Shown piece after piece: positions 32,412-45,045 of a stretch of 64,000 nt of DNA. Position 1 is the first letter of the stretch. The number at the start of each line of letters is the position of its first letter. The translations under genes were made by a program, and so were the position numbers. Source of the stretch: Adenophora triphylla var. japonica (lineage: Eukaryota; Streptophyta; Magnoliopsida; Asterales; Campanulaceae); the NCBI GenBank assembly GCA_022495995.1, contig JAFEMH010000988.1, positions 402,001-466,000 of the forward strand, written 5' to 3'. The notes beneath the pieces are model-generated. The model was given only the letters and a program-made list of their open reading frames with translations, was not told the origin of the DNA and ran no database searches.

Positions 32412-32676
32412 CTCTCTTCGTCCCATTAATAACTTCACTTTTTGCCATTTTGGGTGTCTCATTTAAAGCTTTACCTTTCCTTTTTTGACAAAAAATCTTT
32501 ACTATTTCCTCCACTCATTCTCTCTCCTATTTCACTATTACACTCACAACACTTTTCAAATTTACTATTTCCTCCACTCATTCTCTCTCCTATTTTCAAA
32601 TTACACTCACAACATTTTTTTCATCCTTAATTTACGTGTCGAAATCAAAATGATAAACTAAATATTGGGACGGGAG
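32412..32676. mobile_element. Stowaway-like MITE (265 bp)
   Basis: It starts CTCTTCGTCCCATTAATAAC and ends ATATTGGGACGGGAG, with TA flanks (32410-32411, 32677-32678). An inner segment with CTATTTCCTCCACTCATTCT is tandemly doubled. Confidence 0.75.
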
Positions 32677-32678
32677 TA

Positions 32679-33121
32679 CAAACTAAAAGCAGATACATAT
32701 AGAGAACGAGAGAAAGAAGTGCTTAGCTTAGGTCTGTCTTTTAGCTGAGTCAAAATACCTATTCGCACTACACATCAGAATAATAGTCAGGTTTGAAGCC
32801 ATCACATAGATGAATCATTGCCATTTTGGAAGTCATAACTCCTTGGATCTATTTTTCTTGCCACATAAAATTCAATCAAAGTTTCAAATATATGCCAGAT
32901 AATTCTTGATTGAGTAAAAAAAATAGCCCTAAAAAAGAATAATATTATTATAAGAACAACATCTCCGCTTCAAAGATTGTAACAACACATTTGAATAAAA
33001 CACATCCTCTCCACATTAGAAGCAACCAGAAAGTACAATTACAGAAACAAAGACAAAACTACAGATAGAAATAATTATAGTAAAAATTGCAATATGATAC
33101 TCCCTCCTTCCCGGTCGAAGT
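32679..33121. other. Intergenic region left of the SIRE element, ending in a MITE stub
   Basis: No gene. At 33099-33121 TACTCCCTCCTTCCCGGTCG looks like a MITE end that was cut by the SIRE insertion. Its other end is not in the window. Confidence 0.5.
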
Positions 33122-33749
33122 TGAAAGTGTGATAGCATCACACTTAGCCAAGTCTAAGAGGTTGACTTAGTAAAGATTTTGTTACTTTCTTTGTATTTGA
33201 ATTAAGTAAATATTTTGTATATTATTTTTATATTTACTAAACTATTAGCCAAATTTTATTATGGTTTTAGTATTACTTTTGGTCATTTTATAAGACTTTC
33301 ATATCTTGGAAAGAAGTCTAAGGAGATAAAAATGCTTAGAAGATATTGGAATGAAGAGATAATGATCAAGGCTTCAGTTATCCATCTGAGAAGGCTCCTT
33401 TACTATAAATATGAAGACCATATCTCAGTTGCAAGACACGGTTTTTACACTCTGAAAGGCTGAATGATTATAGGCTTGAAAGAAGTGTTTTTGTGTGAGA
33501 GTTCTTTTGGTTATTTTGTCATTCTCTTAGTTTTACTTTGTAACCGGTTCAGAAATTATTTTAATAAGAGAAGTTTATTGTCTATAGCATATTGCTGTAG
33601 ATAAGTGTTAAATCATTTGTTTATTCCTTTTTTATTTATTTATTTTCCGCTGCATTTCTCTGTTGTGCTAGTGCTGGTGCAATAGCATCAGGACTCACAT
33701 CAGTAAGTTTCGTGTTCCTGTGAACTTCCTAGCCGCTCAATTTCTTTCA
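33122..33749 (+). repeat. SIRE 5' LTR (628 bp)
   Basis: It begins with an inverted pair AGTGTGAT-AGC-ATCACACT and ends CTTTCA, followed by AT and the primer-binding site. A TATA-like CTATAAATATG is at about 33402-33412. Confidence 0.9.
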
Positions 33750-33751
33750 AT

Positions 33752-33765
33752 TGGTATCAGAGCCA
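33752..33765 (+). other. SIRE primer-binding site (tRNA-Met initiator)
   Basis: TGGTATCAGAGCCA, complementary to the 3' end of plant initiator tRNA-Met, two bases after the LTR end. Confidence 0.9.
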
Positions 33766-33807
33766 CACTCGACTTCACTGAGTGAGATTCAAGAAAGAGT
33801 GGTCATT

Positions 33808-36800
33808 ATGGAAGGATACTTGAATCAATACCGTCCCCCGATTTTAAATGGATCCAATTATGCCATCTGGAAAGCTAAGATGCGTCTCTTCATCAAAGCA
33901 ATTGATGAACGAGCATGACTTAGCATCATTATTCCATGGTCCCCTCCTAAGTTTGAAATTAAGAGTAAAGAAGAAGAGGGTGAAACCTTCGAAAAAGTGT
34001 ACAAAATTAAACCTGAGGAAGAATGGACCACTGATGAGGTCACTCTTGCTAATTACAATTTCAAGGCTCTTGGTGCTATTTCAAGTCATGTGGATGAACA
34101 CATGTTTAGACTTGTTTTAAATCAAAATATAGCAAAGAAATCCTGGAATATTTTGCAAGCTCACTGTGAAGGTGATGACAATGTCAAAGCCACTAGGTTA
34201 AGAATTCTCATGACCAAGTTTGAAAACTTGAGGATGACTGAGACTGAGGACATAAAAAGCTATTCTGCTAGAATAAGAGAAATCTCAGATGAATGCCTCT
34301 CCCTAGGTGAGCCTATTTCAAATGCTAGATTAGTATGCAAAATGTTAAGGACTGTTACAGATAAGTTCAACATTAAAATAGCTGCTATTGAAGAAGCAAA
34401 TGACACTGCAACCATGGCTTTAGATACTCTTGTGGGTAAGCTAACCATGTTTGAAATGAACATTTCCATTCAGCAACAACATAAAGCTGAAAGTGTTGCT
34501 CTTGCTTCTGCCCTTTCTAAGGCATCCTCAATTCCAAAAGAGATTGAGGAAATCTCAAATGAAATTGATACTTCAAATTTGGAAAACGAAGATGTTGCTC
34601 TTTTAACAAAAAAAATTACTTCTTTTCTTAAAAACAAAAGGGACAACAAATTTTCTTCTAAAAAACCAACTACTTTTGATAAACCAAAAGAGGATAATGA
34701 GAGTACTTTTAAGAAACCCACTAGTTTTTCTAAAAACATATCTGAATCTGTTCAGTGTAGAGCCTGCAAAGGCTTTGGGCATTATGCAAATGAATGTGCC
34801 AATACTCTGAAGAAAAAGGGGATGAGCCTAAGTGCGACCCTTAGTGATAGTGAGGACGAAGATGAGTCGCTAAACTTAGCAATCATGGAAATCTCGCCTC
34901 CAAATCATGAACATCAATCTGATGTAGCTTCAGATGTTATCACATCTTTTGAATCCATTATAAACTGTTATACCTCCTTGCTGAACAAGAAATCTGAAAA
35001 TGAAGAAGAAGATGATGGAAGCTATAACGAGCTACTTGATGCATATGCTGAGCTATATGCCGATTGGGAAAAGCGTGTAGAAAAAATTGCTGTCTTCGAA
35101 AAGGTAAATGAAAAACTCTCCACTGAACTATCTAAAGTAAAAGGTGAACTTAAAGATTTATCCACTGAAAATGACAACCAAAAAGATTCAATAGCTAAAC
35201 TTGAGGTCATGCTCACTAAACGTGACATTGAGCTTGAGAAGACTAAAACCGAACTCACAGAGGCCAAGAAAACTTTTGAAAAAATGAATACTGGAAATGC
35301 AACTATTGATGAGGTTCTTAATGTGGGTAAGTCTTCAAAAACTGGTCTTGGCTTTGAATCAAATTTTATAAAAGAAGGAGAGAGTTCCTCAAAATCAAAA
35401 ACTTTTCACAACCCAAAATCATCAACCAAAAAGAAAAGATTTGTGTGCCATTACTGCTTCTTACCAGGACATATAAGACCTTTTTGTTACAAAAGGATTC
35501 GTGATCTGGGGAATGATGTTCCTCAGATGAGTGGTCGAATGCAATCACATCACCACTCACATCGCCAGAAAATAGGTCAGTTCGTATGGATTGAAAAGAA
35601 GAGCGAGGAATGCAAGGTAGTTTTTACCTCTCTCAAGAGCAGCATTGCAAGCTCATGCTACTTTGATAGCGGATGTTCAAGGCACATGACAGGTAATGCA
35701 GAATTCCTAACTGATTACACCACTGTCAAAGGTGGAAATGTGAATTATGGGGGAGGAGCACAAGGTAAGATTGTAGGTAAAGGTACTTTATGTGTGAATG
35801 ACATGTCTAAATTAAAAAAATGTATATCGTGTAGAGGGTTTGAAAGATAATCTTATTAGTATAAGCCAACTGTGTGATGACAATTTACATGTTAATTTTG
35901 ACAAACATGAATGCAAGGTGTTTGATAACACTTATCAATGCCTATTCACTGGAGTAAGGTCTCAAGATAATTGTTACAAATTTGGTGACAATTTATCCTG
36001 CCTTAGCTCCAAAACAAATGAACTTGAACTATGGCATCAAAAATTAGGACATGCTAGCTATAGGAAAATAGAAGAATTAGTTAGATTTGATGCTGTTAAA
36101 CACTTGCCCAAGCTTGATTTTAAACAATCAAGTGTGTGTGGTCCTTGTCAAAAGAGCAAGCAAACCAAAGCCTCTCATCCAAAGGTTGACAAAAGTTCCA
36201 CGTTTGAAATTTTGGAATTAATACATACTGACCTGATGGGACCTATTGAGGTTGAGAGCTTAGGTAAAAAGAAGTATTCTTTTGTCTGTGTAGATGATTT
36301 TTCGAGGTATACTTGGGTGCTATATTTAAAAGAAAAATCTGAAGCACTTGAAGTATTTAAAGTTTGGTACAAAAAGGTAAAAAACTTGTAAGATAAGAAA
36401 GTTATCAAAATTAAATCTGATCATGGAAATATGAGAACACTTTGTTCTCAAAATTTTGTGACTCCAAAGGGAACACCCATGATTTCTCAGCCCCTAAAAC
36501 TCCTCAACAGAATGGGATTGCTGAAAGAAAAAATCGTACTTTACAAGAGATGGCTCGTGTCATGCTTAGTTCTAAAAACATCTCTAAACGATTTTGGACT
36601 GAAGCACTTAATACTGCTTGTCACATAGGAAATAGAGTTTATTTGAGAGTTGGATCAACCATGACTACCTATGAAATCCTACTTGGTAAAAAACCTACTC
36701 TTAAATACTTTTATGTTTTTGGATGCATATGCTATATTCTAAATGATAGAGATTATCTATCTAAATTTGATTTCAAAAGTGACAAAGCTGTTTTTCTTGG

Positions 36801-38685
36801 ATATTCCACAAACAGTCGTGCTTATAGGGTCTACAATCTTAGAACTAAAACTGTGATGGAATCAATTAATGTTACATTTGATGATACTGCTGACTTAAAT
36901 CTAAAATCTCTTGAAGATGATGTCTCAGATTGTATAGAGACAATACAGGAATCTCAGAATCAAGCTGAACAGACGCAGCAAAATGGACTGCAGAAAGCAG
37001 ATGCAGGTACTGATGCTAGCACATCATCACCTACATCAGGACAAATAAAATCTGCTTCAGAATCCGAAGATTCTGACTGTGAATATGAGAATTTGGTTAC
37101 CCAGCAGAATACAAAAGAATCACCCAATATCTCAAGTGGTGGGTGATGTAAACGAGAAAATTAGCACAAGGGAAAAGCCTAGGGTCAACTACTGTGAGTT
37201 AGCTGGGCTAAGTTGTGTTGAATCACAAGTAAACAAGGTTAGTTCTTGCTATTTTGTTTCTAATATTGAACCTAAGAATGTTGTAGAAGCTATGAAAGAT
37301 GATAATTGGATTGTTGCCATGCAAGAGGAACTAAATCAATTTGAGAAAAATGATGTATGGACCTTGGTTCCTAGACCTATAGGAGGAAATGTAATAGGAA
37401 CTAAGTGAATTTTTAAGAACAAAACTGATGAAAATGGGCAAATTACCGGAAACAAAGCTAGGCTTGTAGCCCAAGGTTACACTCAAATAGAAGGGATAGA
37501 TTTTGAAGAAACATTTGCTCCTGTTGCTAGGATAGAGTCAATTAGACTTTTACTTGTCATTGTCTGTTATTTGGACATTACTCTACATCAAATGGATGTT
37601 AAGAGTGCATTTTTGAATGGTGTCCTAAATGAAGAAGCCTATGTTGAACAACCTAAGGACTTCACTGATCCCCATTGCCCTAATCATGTCTATAACTTGA
37701 AAAAGGCCTTATATGGTCTAAAACAAGCCCCTAGAGCTTGGTATGGGAGGCTAACTGAGCACCTCATACAAATGGGGTTTAATAGAGGTGATGTAGATAA
37801 AACCTTATTTATTTTAAAAGAAAATGTAGGGATCTTGGTGGCCCAAATTTATGTTGATGACATTGTATTTGGATCATCTTCCAAAGATATGTTAGACTAT
37901 TTTGTCACAAGTATGACCACCACCTTTGAAATGAGTATGGTTGGTGAGTTAACCTAAGTAAGGAAGGAATTTTTATTTCTCAAAGTAAATATGCCAAAAA
38001 CTTGATTAAAAAATTCTCCCTTGACAACGCCTCTCACTTTAAAACCCCTATGGGATCATCCCAAAAATTGTGCAAAGATGAGAATGGTGAGGATGTTGAC
38101 CCCACCATATATAGAAGTATGATTGGGAGCTTGTTGTATCTTTCAGCAAGTCGTCCAGACATCATGTTTAGTGTATGCCTGTGTGCTAAATATCAAGCTT
38201 GCCCTAAATTATCCCACCTCAAAGCTGTAAAAAGAATTATTAGATATGTTGGTGGAACCGTCAATTTAGGGCTAAGCTATACTCGAGAAACCAATACAAC
38301 TCTGGTAGGATTCAGTGACTCTGATTGGGCAGGCAACACTGATGATAGAAAAAGCACAACTGGAGGTTGTTTTTATCTTGAGAACAATTTAGTATCTTGG
38401 TATAGTAGAAAACAGAACTGTGTATCCCTATCTACTGCTGAGTCAGAATATGTGGCTGTAGGGAGTTGTTGTTCTCAACTCCTTTGGATGAATCAGATGA
38501 TTGAAGATTATGGTCTTAAAAGTGATATCCTAACTGTTTTTTGTGATAGTCTAAGTGCTATAGAAATATCAAAAAATCCTGTTCAACACTCACGTACTAA
38601 ACACATTGACATTAGACATCATTTTATTCGTGATCTTGTTGAGCAAAAAATTATTAGCATGGAATCAATTAGCACTGAAAAATAG
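33808..38685 (+). pseudogene. SIRE gag-pol (several stops and frameshifts)
   Basis: The frame begins at ATG 33808. Gag has the SIRE-like start (NGSNYAIWKAKMRLFIKAID), then a TGA at 33916-33918 where Trp is expected. Knuckle CRACKGFGHYANEC is at about 34757-34798, and a second, FVCHYCFLPGHIRPFC, at about 35440-35490. Protease DSGCSRHMTG is at about 35665-35694. A frameshift lies in an A-run at about 35813-35820. Integrase runs from ELWHQKLGHAS (36020) with CGPCQKSK and the Asp of IHTDLMGP; a TAA at 36389-36391 and a shift near 36440 follow. RT has DVKSAFLNG (about 37590) and YVDD (37850-37861), with a TGA at 37406-37408 and a gap near 37955. RNase H (DSDWAG, STAESEYVA, TKHIDIRHH) ends with a TAG at 38683-38685. 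The element is not active in this state. Confidence 0.92.
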
Positions 38686-39868
38686 TTGGCTGATATTTTC
38701 ATCAAAGCCCTGATTTTCAGAGATTTTCCACACTAAGGAAGTCTCTGAGTTTGTGTGCAAATTGATGGTGTGATCCCCTGTGTGGTCACATCATAACTAA
38801 CACCTGTATACTCCAATACTAACAAAAAAAAAAAACAAAAAAATGCATTGCATGATTTATCTCAGTGTGGTCACTTGTATTGCATCTTTGACATGTCTCC
38901 TCTCTGAATTGTGGATTCTTCTTAAAAAGTAGTCAACAACTGTTGACTCAAAATTTATCCTACTGGATGTCTCTTGGTGGGTGCAAAAAAAAAAAAAAAA
39001 GGGAAACAGCTACTGCACTCATGGTATGAAGTCATTTTAATGTGATCAAAATGACGTCAAGAGAAAGTTTGAGTCAAATTGAAAAGATCATTCGAAAGAG
39101 GGCTATCCATGAGAATCAAGTAGAGTGAAAACTACCCATAATATATATTTCCACAAAAAAAAATTATTGTTATGTGTGGAAGCATTCTAGAGGCCAAGCA
39201 AGACAAGATTCTAATTCATTGACTTTCTTAGAGGAAATGCGTCCCCTGATGTAATTACATTCTATGCCACACATATACTGAGATTTATCCTTCACATGTG
39301 TGTAAATTATGCATCATTATGTTTAGACAAAATTCTAGGTCAACCTGGCCCTTGGTGAAAATTTAAAACAAATGTTTTTCTCCTTCGAATTTATTTTTGT
39401 TAAAATATTTTATGCTCAACAAAATTTCTTATAATTTTTTTTTAAAATGTCCATATATTTAGGGAGAGTATAAGTATGTGGATTTTAATTTTCTCTATGG
39501 TAGGTACATTATCTAAAAGGCTTTTATTTTTTTTAAGATAATTGGTGTTTATCTTTATCATCTAAGGAGTCCAAGGGATTTAAGAGCACTACTCCAAGGA
39601 ATTCGATTGGCTCAAGGTGAGTTTAGTTCCAATTAAACTCCTATTACACGACTGGCCACAAAGGATTTTGTTCAAGTTTAGTTCAAATTAAACTATAATT
39701 CCTCAATAGTGACCTAAGCCTAGTGTGATTAAATGTGTGCCATCACATCACTTAAATACCAAAACCCTCTTCTCCATTAAACCCTCACCGGCCATATTGT
39801 TCAAACTCAAAACCCTTAGAAATTTCAAAACCCCTCTCTGTTTTTTCCTCTGCTCTCCACCAAATCAA
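38686..39868 (+). other. SIRE region between pol and the 3' ORF
   Basis: About 1.2 kb with no supported coding sequence. It holds an A-run at 38820-38842 and another at 38984-39000. Confidence 0.5.
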
Positions 39869-42078
39869 ATGGCGTCTCCGTCCAACCCTCCTTCTCCGAC
39901 AGCCGATCGATCGTCTCCTCCATCTCCAGTGGCCCAAACTGAAGCTGTCGTGGAGCTGTTTATTGATGTCAATGCTGCCCCTGTGTCCGTGTCTCTCCCA
40001 GGTGCTCCTGATAACGTCATTGACACTGATAACTCTGGAGATTTGAAGGCGATAGGTGCTGTGGCTGGCATGGCTAAGGGTCCCAACTGGTCTGAGGCAG
40101 AAGGGTTTCTCTCCTAACATGGGGGAGTATACCCCTAAGGTTCGCCCAAATATGGACGAGCCTGAGTTCATTGAAGGTGAGGATGAGGATTATGATCCCT
40201 CTGCTGACCTAAAAAGAAAAAGGGGAAAATCAGCTGCTAGTGGCTCAGGTAGTTATTCTGGTAAACCCCAATCTAAACGTAGGAAATACTTGGGTGGTCT
40301 TAATGTCTACTCAAGTGAATATGATGAAGGTGATATTGAAGCATTCAAGGTGGTTTCTAGGAGAGCTCAGTCTGTAGAGCTTGAGAAATTGAAGAAGGCT
40401 GAAGAAATTTTTGAATCTGCTGCTCAAGACCTGGGTGATATCTTTCCACATGTCATTGTTAAACCTGGGGATTTGCCACCTAGAAGGATCTCCACACCTC
40501 CTCTGTCCCCAACTCGTGCTACCATTGGTGCAACTTCATCTCCAACTCCATCCCCTCCAGTGAACTCTCCTGTAGCCCCTGTTCAATCTTCACCAGGCAA
40601 CTGGTACTCTGGGGTTCATTCTGAAGGTGATGATGTTGAAGAATATGATGAGCAGGAACATATCCCTCTTCAAGCTCTCCTACACCTGAGGAAAGGCAAG
40701 GGAAAGATGAGAAAATCTAAGGCTGAGGCTGTGGCTTCAATCTCTGCTCAAGCATCTGATATTGGTTCAGATGATGACGAAATTGAAGACGAAACATAAA
40801 GCTGGGGAGAGATGAACTGGAAGCTGAGAAGGAGGATGCTGCTGAAGATGTGATCACATCTGAACCCTCACCCAGGAGAAGCCTAAGGAAAGCCAGCTCC
40901 TCTAAAGCTGCAATGCATGTGTCAAGGCATACCCCAAGATCAAAACCCTCCTGAAGGAAGGTAAGCCCTCACTCTCCAGAAAAATTCATGTCAAAATCTG
41001 TTAAGGAAAGGTTAGGATTTTTTAGAAAGAAAGGCTTTTTGGTGAAAAGAGTAATTGATAATACTTTTGAGGAAGTAGGTATGAAAAGGTACCTGGAAGA
41101 AAAGGGTCTTTTATACTCTGTGTCCTATCCCCATTTCTACTATCCTTCTCTTGTTAGTGAGTTTTATGCAAGCCTTGTCCAAGCAATTCAAGATCCAAGG
41201 TCTGTTGACTTTGAAAAAGTGAAAATTCGTGGTAAAGTCATTTCTTTTTCTCCTGCCATGATCAATATTTTCCTTCATGCTCCCACTCCTCACATCACTC
41301 CTCCCATGGCTCCTAAGAATGAGATTGCCAATTCCCTCACCAATGGTCTTGATCCCACTTGGCACACTCAGTTCAAGTGTACCATGCTCACCTCTTTATG
41401 TGATTTTCTGTTCAAAATATCAACCTTCAATTGGAAACCCACATCCAATAAGAACATAGTGACTGTGCCTCATGCTGACCTAATTTACAGGATCTTTAAT
41501 GGTCAAGAGTTTAATTTGGGTGAGATTATTTTTGGGAGCGTAGTTAGTTTGCTGAAAAAGAACTTCCTTCTGACCTTCCTTTTCCATGTTTAATTACTGG
41601 ATTATGCTTGAAACAAGGGGTGGACATTCTTATTTCTGATAGGGCGGTTGAAAAAATTGAACCTTTTAGTATACAACCTGTGTTAGAATGTACCACAAGG
41701 ACTGTAGATCTGCCTGTAGTGTTTCCTGATGATCTAGTGATTGATGCTCATGATGGTGATGAAGATGAGCCTGTTGATGTTAATGAAGATGTGACTGCAT
41801 CTCCAGTACCACCAGTTGATCAAGTGAAGGTACTCTCTGATGAAATAAAGTTTTTGGAAAGGTGAATGCTCAACAAAAGGATACAATTCAAGGAAGTGTC
41901 TGCAAGAAGGAATAAATTGCTGGCTGCAAGGGAAGATCTTTCTGGTCAAAAAGGGGGAGCTAGCTCAAGCCGTGTTTACCAAGAGGTTAGTCAAGAATTC
42001 AGATGGGAATTGCTTGCGGAGACTCAGGCTGAAATGGAAGCGAATCCAAATCAGAAGTGGGGCAGAAACATGAACTAA
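39869..42078 (+). pseudogene. SIRE 3' additional ORF (putative plant transposon protein domain; frameshifted)
   Basis: It starts at ATG 39869 (MASPSNPPSPTADRSSPPSP) with a Ser/Pro-rich part. A frameshift near 40085 leads to an acidic and basic middle (PEFIEGEDEDYDPSADLKRK), a stop at 40799, then a frame from 40988 with SYPHFYYPSLVSEFYASLVQ and VKIRGKVISFSPAMINIFL. The latter resembles the 'putative plant transposon protein' domain (the Pfam family I recall as PF20167) common in retroelement-linked plant ORFs. An acidic C-terminal part follows (DGDEDEPVDVNEDV, about 41750) and the end is at about 42078. SIRE elements carry an extra ORF here that has been called env-like, but I see no signal peptide or convincing membrane segment. 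The role is unknown. Confidence 0.65.
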
Positions 42079-42343
42079 ATGGGGTTCTTCTATTTTATGA
42101 TGTGTTTTGAAAACAATTTTTAATTTCGTGCTTTTAATTAGGAACAATGGAGATGTTTGCTTTGGTTTGTTTTGGATATTTTGGACATGGTTGTTTATGG
42201 ATTTTAATAGCTAATGTTTAGGGGGAGCATTCGAGCTCTCCATTTCATATCTTGTGATTGATAATCTTTAGCTTATATTTTGGTTAAAATATGTTGTGCT
42301 TGAGATTTGTTTTTGAACAGAAAGCAACAAAACAGGGAGAGAT

Positions 42344-42908
42344 TGAAAGTGTGATAGCATCACACTTAGCCAAGTCAAAGAGGTTGACTTAGTAAAGGTT
42401 TTGTTACTTTCTTTGTATTTGAATTAAGTAAATATTTTGTATATTATTTTTATATTTACTAACCTATTAACCAAATTTTATTATGGTTTTAGTACTACTT
42501 TTGGTCATTTTATAGGACTCTCATATCTTGGAAAGAAGTCTAAGGAGATAAAGATGCTTAGAAGATATAAAGGGATAATGAAGATTGGAATGAAGAGATA
42601 ATGATCAAGGCTTCAGTTATCCATCTGAGAAGGCTCATTTACTATAAATATGAAGACCATATCTCAGTTGCAAGACACGGTTTTTACACTCTAAAAGGCT
42701 GAATGATTATAGGCTTAAAATAAGTGTTTTTGTGTGAGAGTTCTTTTGGTTATTTTGTCATTCTCTTAGTTTTACTTTGTAACCGATTCAGAAATTATTT
42801 TAATAAGAGAAGTTTATTGTCTACAGCATATTGATGTAGATAAGTGTTAAATCATTTGTTTATTCCTTTTTTATTTATTTTCCGCTGCATTTCTCTGTTG
42901 TGCTAGTG
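42344..42908 (+). repeat. SIRE 3' LTR, truncated
   Basis: It matches the 5' LTR up to TGTGCTAGTG, then E3 begins; the last roughly 60 bp are missing. It has a 17-bp extra piece near 42566-42582 and scattered substitutions compared with the left LTR. Confidence 0.9.
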
Positions 42909-43886
42909 TAGCGATGCGCGTGAATTTTATCTTTTGAGTCGCCACCTATATTATTCGTTTGGAAAATATAGAAAAACCATTTTGAAAGAGATTTGGGTTC
43001 AGGGCTTAGGTTATGGAATGGGTAGGTCAAGGAGCATCCATTCCACCCAATCCGGAGATCGGTCTTGCTAAAGAAAAGAGAGGTTTTCAAAAAGAAGAAG
43101 AAGAAGATTTTAAATAATACAAATAAAAGATCCATTTAACGGGGTTAAACGGAATGTAGGATCGATTGCTTCGAGACCGTCTCCATGTCTTGGAGAGGCT
43201 CTAGGCCGATCCTAGATTCTATGGACTTATACCACTCTAACAATCAATTAGAAAGGGATTTAGGGGGTTACCTTGTGTGAGATAATTTGGGCAGAGTTTC
43301 GACTCAAGTTTAGAATCGAATCTTGATACGGACAGAGCTTCGCCTCAGTCCTTGACTTGGATCTTGATGTTTGTTTATCAACAAGGTTGACAAACAAACT
43401 TTGAGGTGATTTTTTAGGGTGATTTTGTAGGATTCTTTCAGGGAGAGAAACCAACAAAATGTGTGTGTTGTAAAAATTCTGGACCTTTTGAACCTTGGAA
43501 GTCACCAAGTATTTATAGGGGTTGGGGAAGTGTTGAAGATGAGATCAAACACTTCAAGATGGTTCCAGACTCCAAACTCTATTGGTTAGCCGGATGGATG
43601 AAGTTTTATCCCGAAAAGAGGTTGAAATCGACGAGGAAACAGTCTCCTGCATACTGCAGAGGGACGATATCTCGCGCGAGACACGCCATCTCGCTGCGAG
43701 ATATTGCTTCTGTTGGACAATTCCGTCCTTTCCTCGTTATCTCGTATGCAGTTTAGTTCCGAACTAACGATGGTTAGTCAAAACTTAACGAAACATGACG
43801 AAATGGTGAATTTCTACTTCTTGACTCAAAGCGAGACTTAGAGTGGTATAAATATGATCTGATGTGTTCAGAATGGGGTGTCTACA
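42907..43886 (-). repeat. E3 3' LTR (980 bp)
   Basis: The ends are TGTAG...CTACA. In element sense it starts TGTAGACACCCCATTCTG at 43886 just after the purine-rich CGCCGAGGGGCTC (43899-43887), and ends CGCATCGCTACA at 42907. TATA box TATAAATA at 43517-43510. Confidence 0.8.
43670..43702. promoter_or_regulatory. Paired palindromes in E3 LTR U3
   Basis: TCTCGCGCGAGA at 43670-43681 and ATCTCGCTGCGAGAT at 43688-43702, centres about 20 bp apart, about 150 bp upstream of the LTR TATA box in element sense. Confidence 0.85.
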
Positions 43887-43973
43887 GAGCCCCTCGGCGA
43901 CAAGACTTATGGAAGAAGTCATGTCGTCGATAGAAAAGACATCATTCTGAACATCGGGATGGTCGGACCGCAC

Positions 43974-44020
43974 GGCTTCCTACGTATCTCTATCGGAGAA
44001 TCAAACCATAACGTAGTTCG
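43974..44020 (-). other. Conserved pre-LTR motif of E3
   Basis: On the minus strand CGAACTACG, then TTTGATTC, then GATACGTAGGAAGCC. It corresponds to E1 14179-14222 and 14354-14399. Confidence 0.65.
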
Positions 44021-44179
44021 ACTCCAAAACACGAAAAGGCTGCTTTAGGTATTTTGAAAATTATTTTGAAAATCGAAGAGATTTTGTTTTTGAAAGATAA
44101 ATTCATACTGAGGAATCAAATCAAGATCCAATTCTGAATATTCCTGTCTTGTCTGAAGATTCGCCTGTCTGGGCTTCGA

Positions 44180-44620
44180 ACCTGCGGGGAAATTTGTTAG
44201 AAAATAAAGGCTTACCTTTTCGGTCCTTTGAGTCCTGTCGATTTTTGTGACGATTCGCCTGTCCGGGCTTCCGAATCGGGCTTTTTGTTATTTAGGATGA
44301 CGATTCACCTGTTTGGGCGTTGAATCGGGCTTTTTATTTTGACGATCCACCTGTTTGGGCGTTGGACCGAGCTTTTGATTTGACAATCCACCTGTCTGGG
44401 CGTTGGACCAGGCTTTTTCCTGATAACGATCCACCTGTTTGGGCGTTGGACCGGACTTTTCTGATGACGATCCACCTGTTTGGGTGTTGGACCGGGCTTT
44501 TCTGATGACGATCCACCTGTTTGGGCGTTGGACCGAGCTTTTCTGATGACGATCCACCTGTTTGGGCGTTGGACCGATCTTTTTGTTTGATGATTCACCT
44601 TTCTGGGCTCTGAATCATGT
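44180..44620. repeat. 41-bp tandem repeat block of E3
   Basis: Eight to nine copies of GACGATCCACCTGTTTGGGC plus GTTGGACCG(G/A)(G/A)CTTTT. It occupies the same place as the E1 repeat blocks, between PMD gene and LTR, but is unrelated in sequence. Long frames over it are repeat artefacts. Confidence 0.9.
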
Positions 44621-44841
44621 GGATTGAGTTGATTTTCGGATCAGTTGATTTTCGGGCGACTGGTGCCGTACAGGGCGATCGTGCGTATGTCACGTTTGGC
44701 TCGTTCCGTGACTTGCGGTGCCGATTACTCCACGTTTCCTTGCTAGTTTATCATTTCCAAGGGTAAATGTGTCAAAATTTTGAATTTTGACATTGCGTAG
44801 ATGCTTATTGTCGGGGACAATTTTGTCAATTTCCAGAAGAC

Positions 44842-44876
44842 ATATCTCGCGCGAGATATCATGTATCGTGTGAGAC
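44842..44876. promoter_or_regulatory. Palindrome pair upstream of E3 PMD gene
   Basis: The perfect 18-bp palindrome ATATCTCGCGCGAGATAT at 44842-44859, followed by a degenerate second copy (TATCGTGTGAGA, about 44864-44875). The first ends 187 bp before the start codon at 45046. Confidence 0.85.
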
Positions 44877-45045
44877 TTGTACTGTCGGGGCTAATACAAC
44901 AGCAGCTCCTCTTTTAATTTGAAAACATCCTTTTCAAAATTCTCTCCCTAGCTCAAGCCAAGGTCGTTTTTCCCTGCAATTTTCCGTGGATTGCTTGGTG
45001 ATTCTCCTCCTAATCAATTCTCAATCCTCTGTCCCTCCATAATCA

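Larger units (their letters stand above)
33122..42906 (+). mobile_element. SIRE/Maximus-type Ty1/copia element with 3' extra ORF; 3' LTR cut by E3
   Basis: Left LTR 33122-33749, right LTR from 42344, cut at about 42908. Both start TGAAAGTGTGATAGCATCAC. A tRNA-Met(i) site TGGTATCAGAGCCA follows at 33752-33765 and the purine tract AACAGGGAGAGAT precedes the right LTR. Gag-pol is in the copia order gag, protease, integrase, RT, RNase H. A long Gag with two knuckle-like motifs and an extra ORF after pol are the traits of the SIRE/Maximus group. Several stops and frameshifts break it. Confidence 0.92.

Noticed and set aside
44288..44598. Open frames with repeated RPNRWI-type peptides
   Set aside because: Artefact of the 41-bp repeat on the minus strand; open in all three frames.
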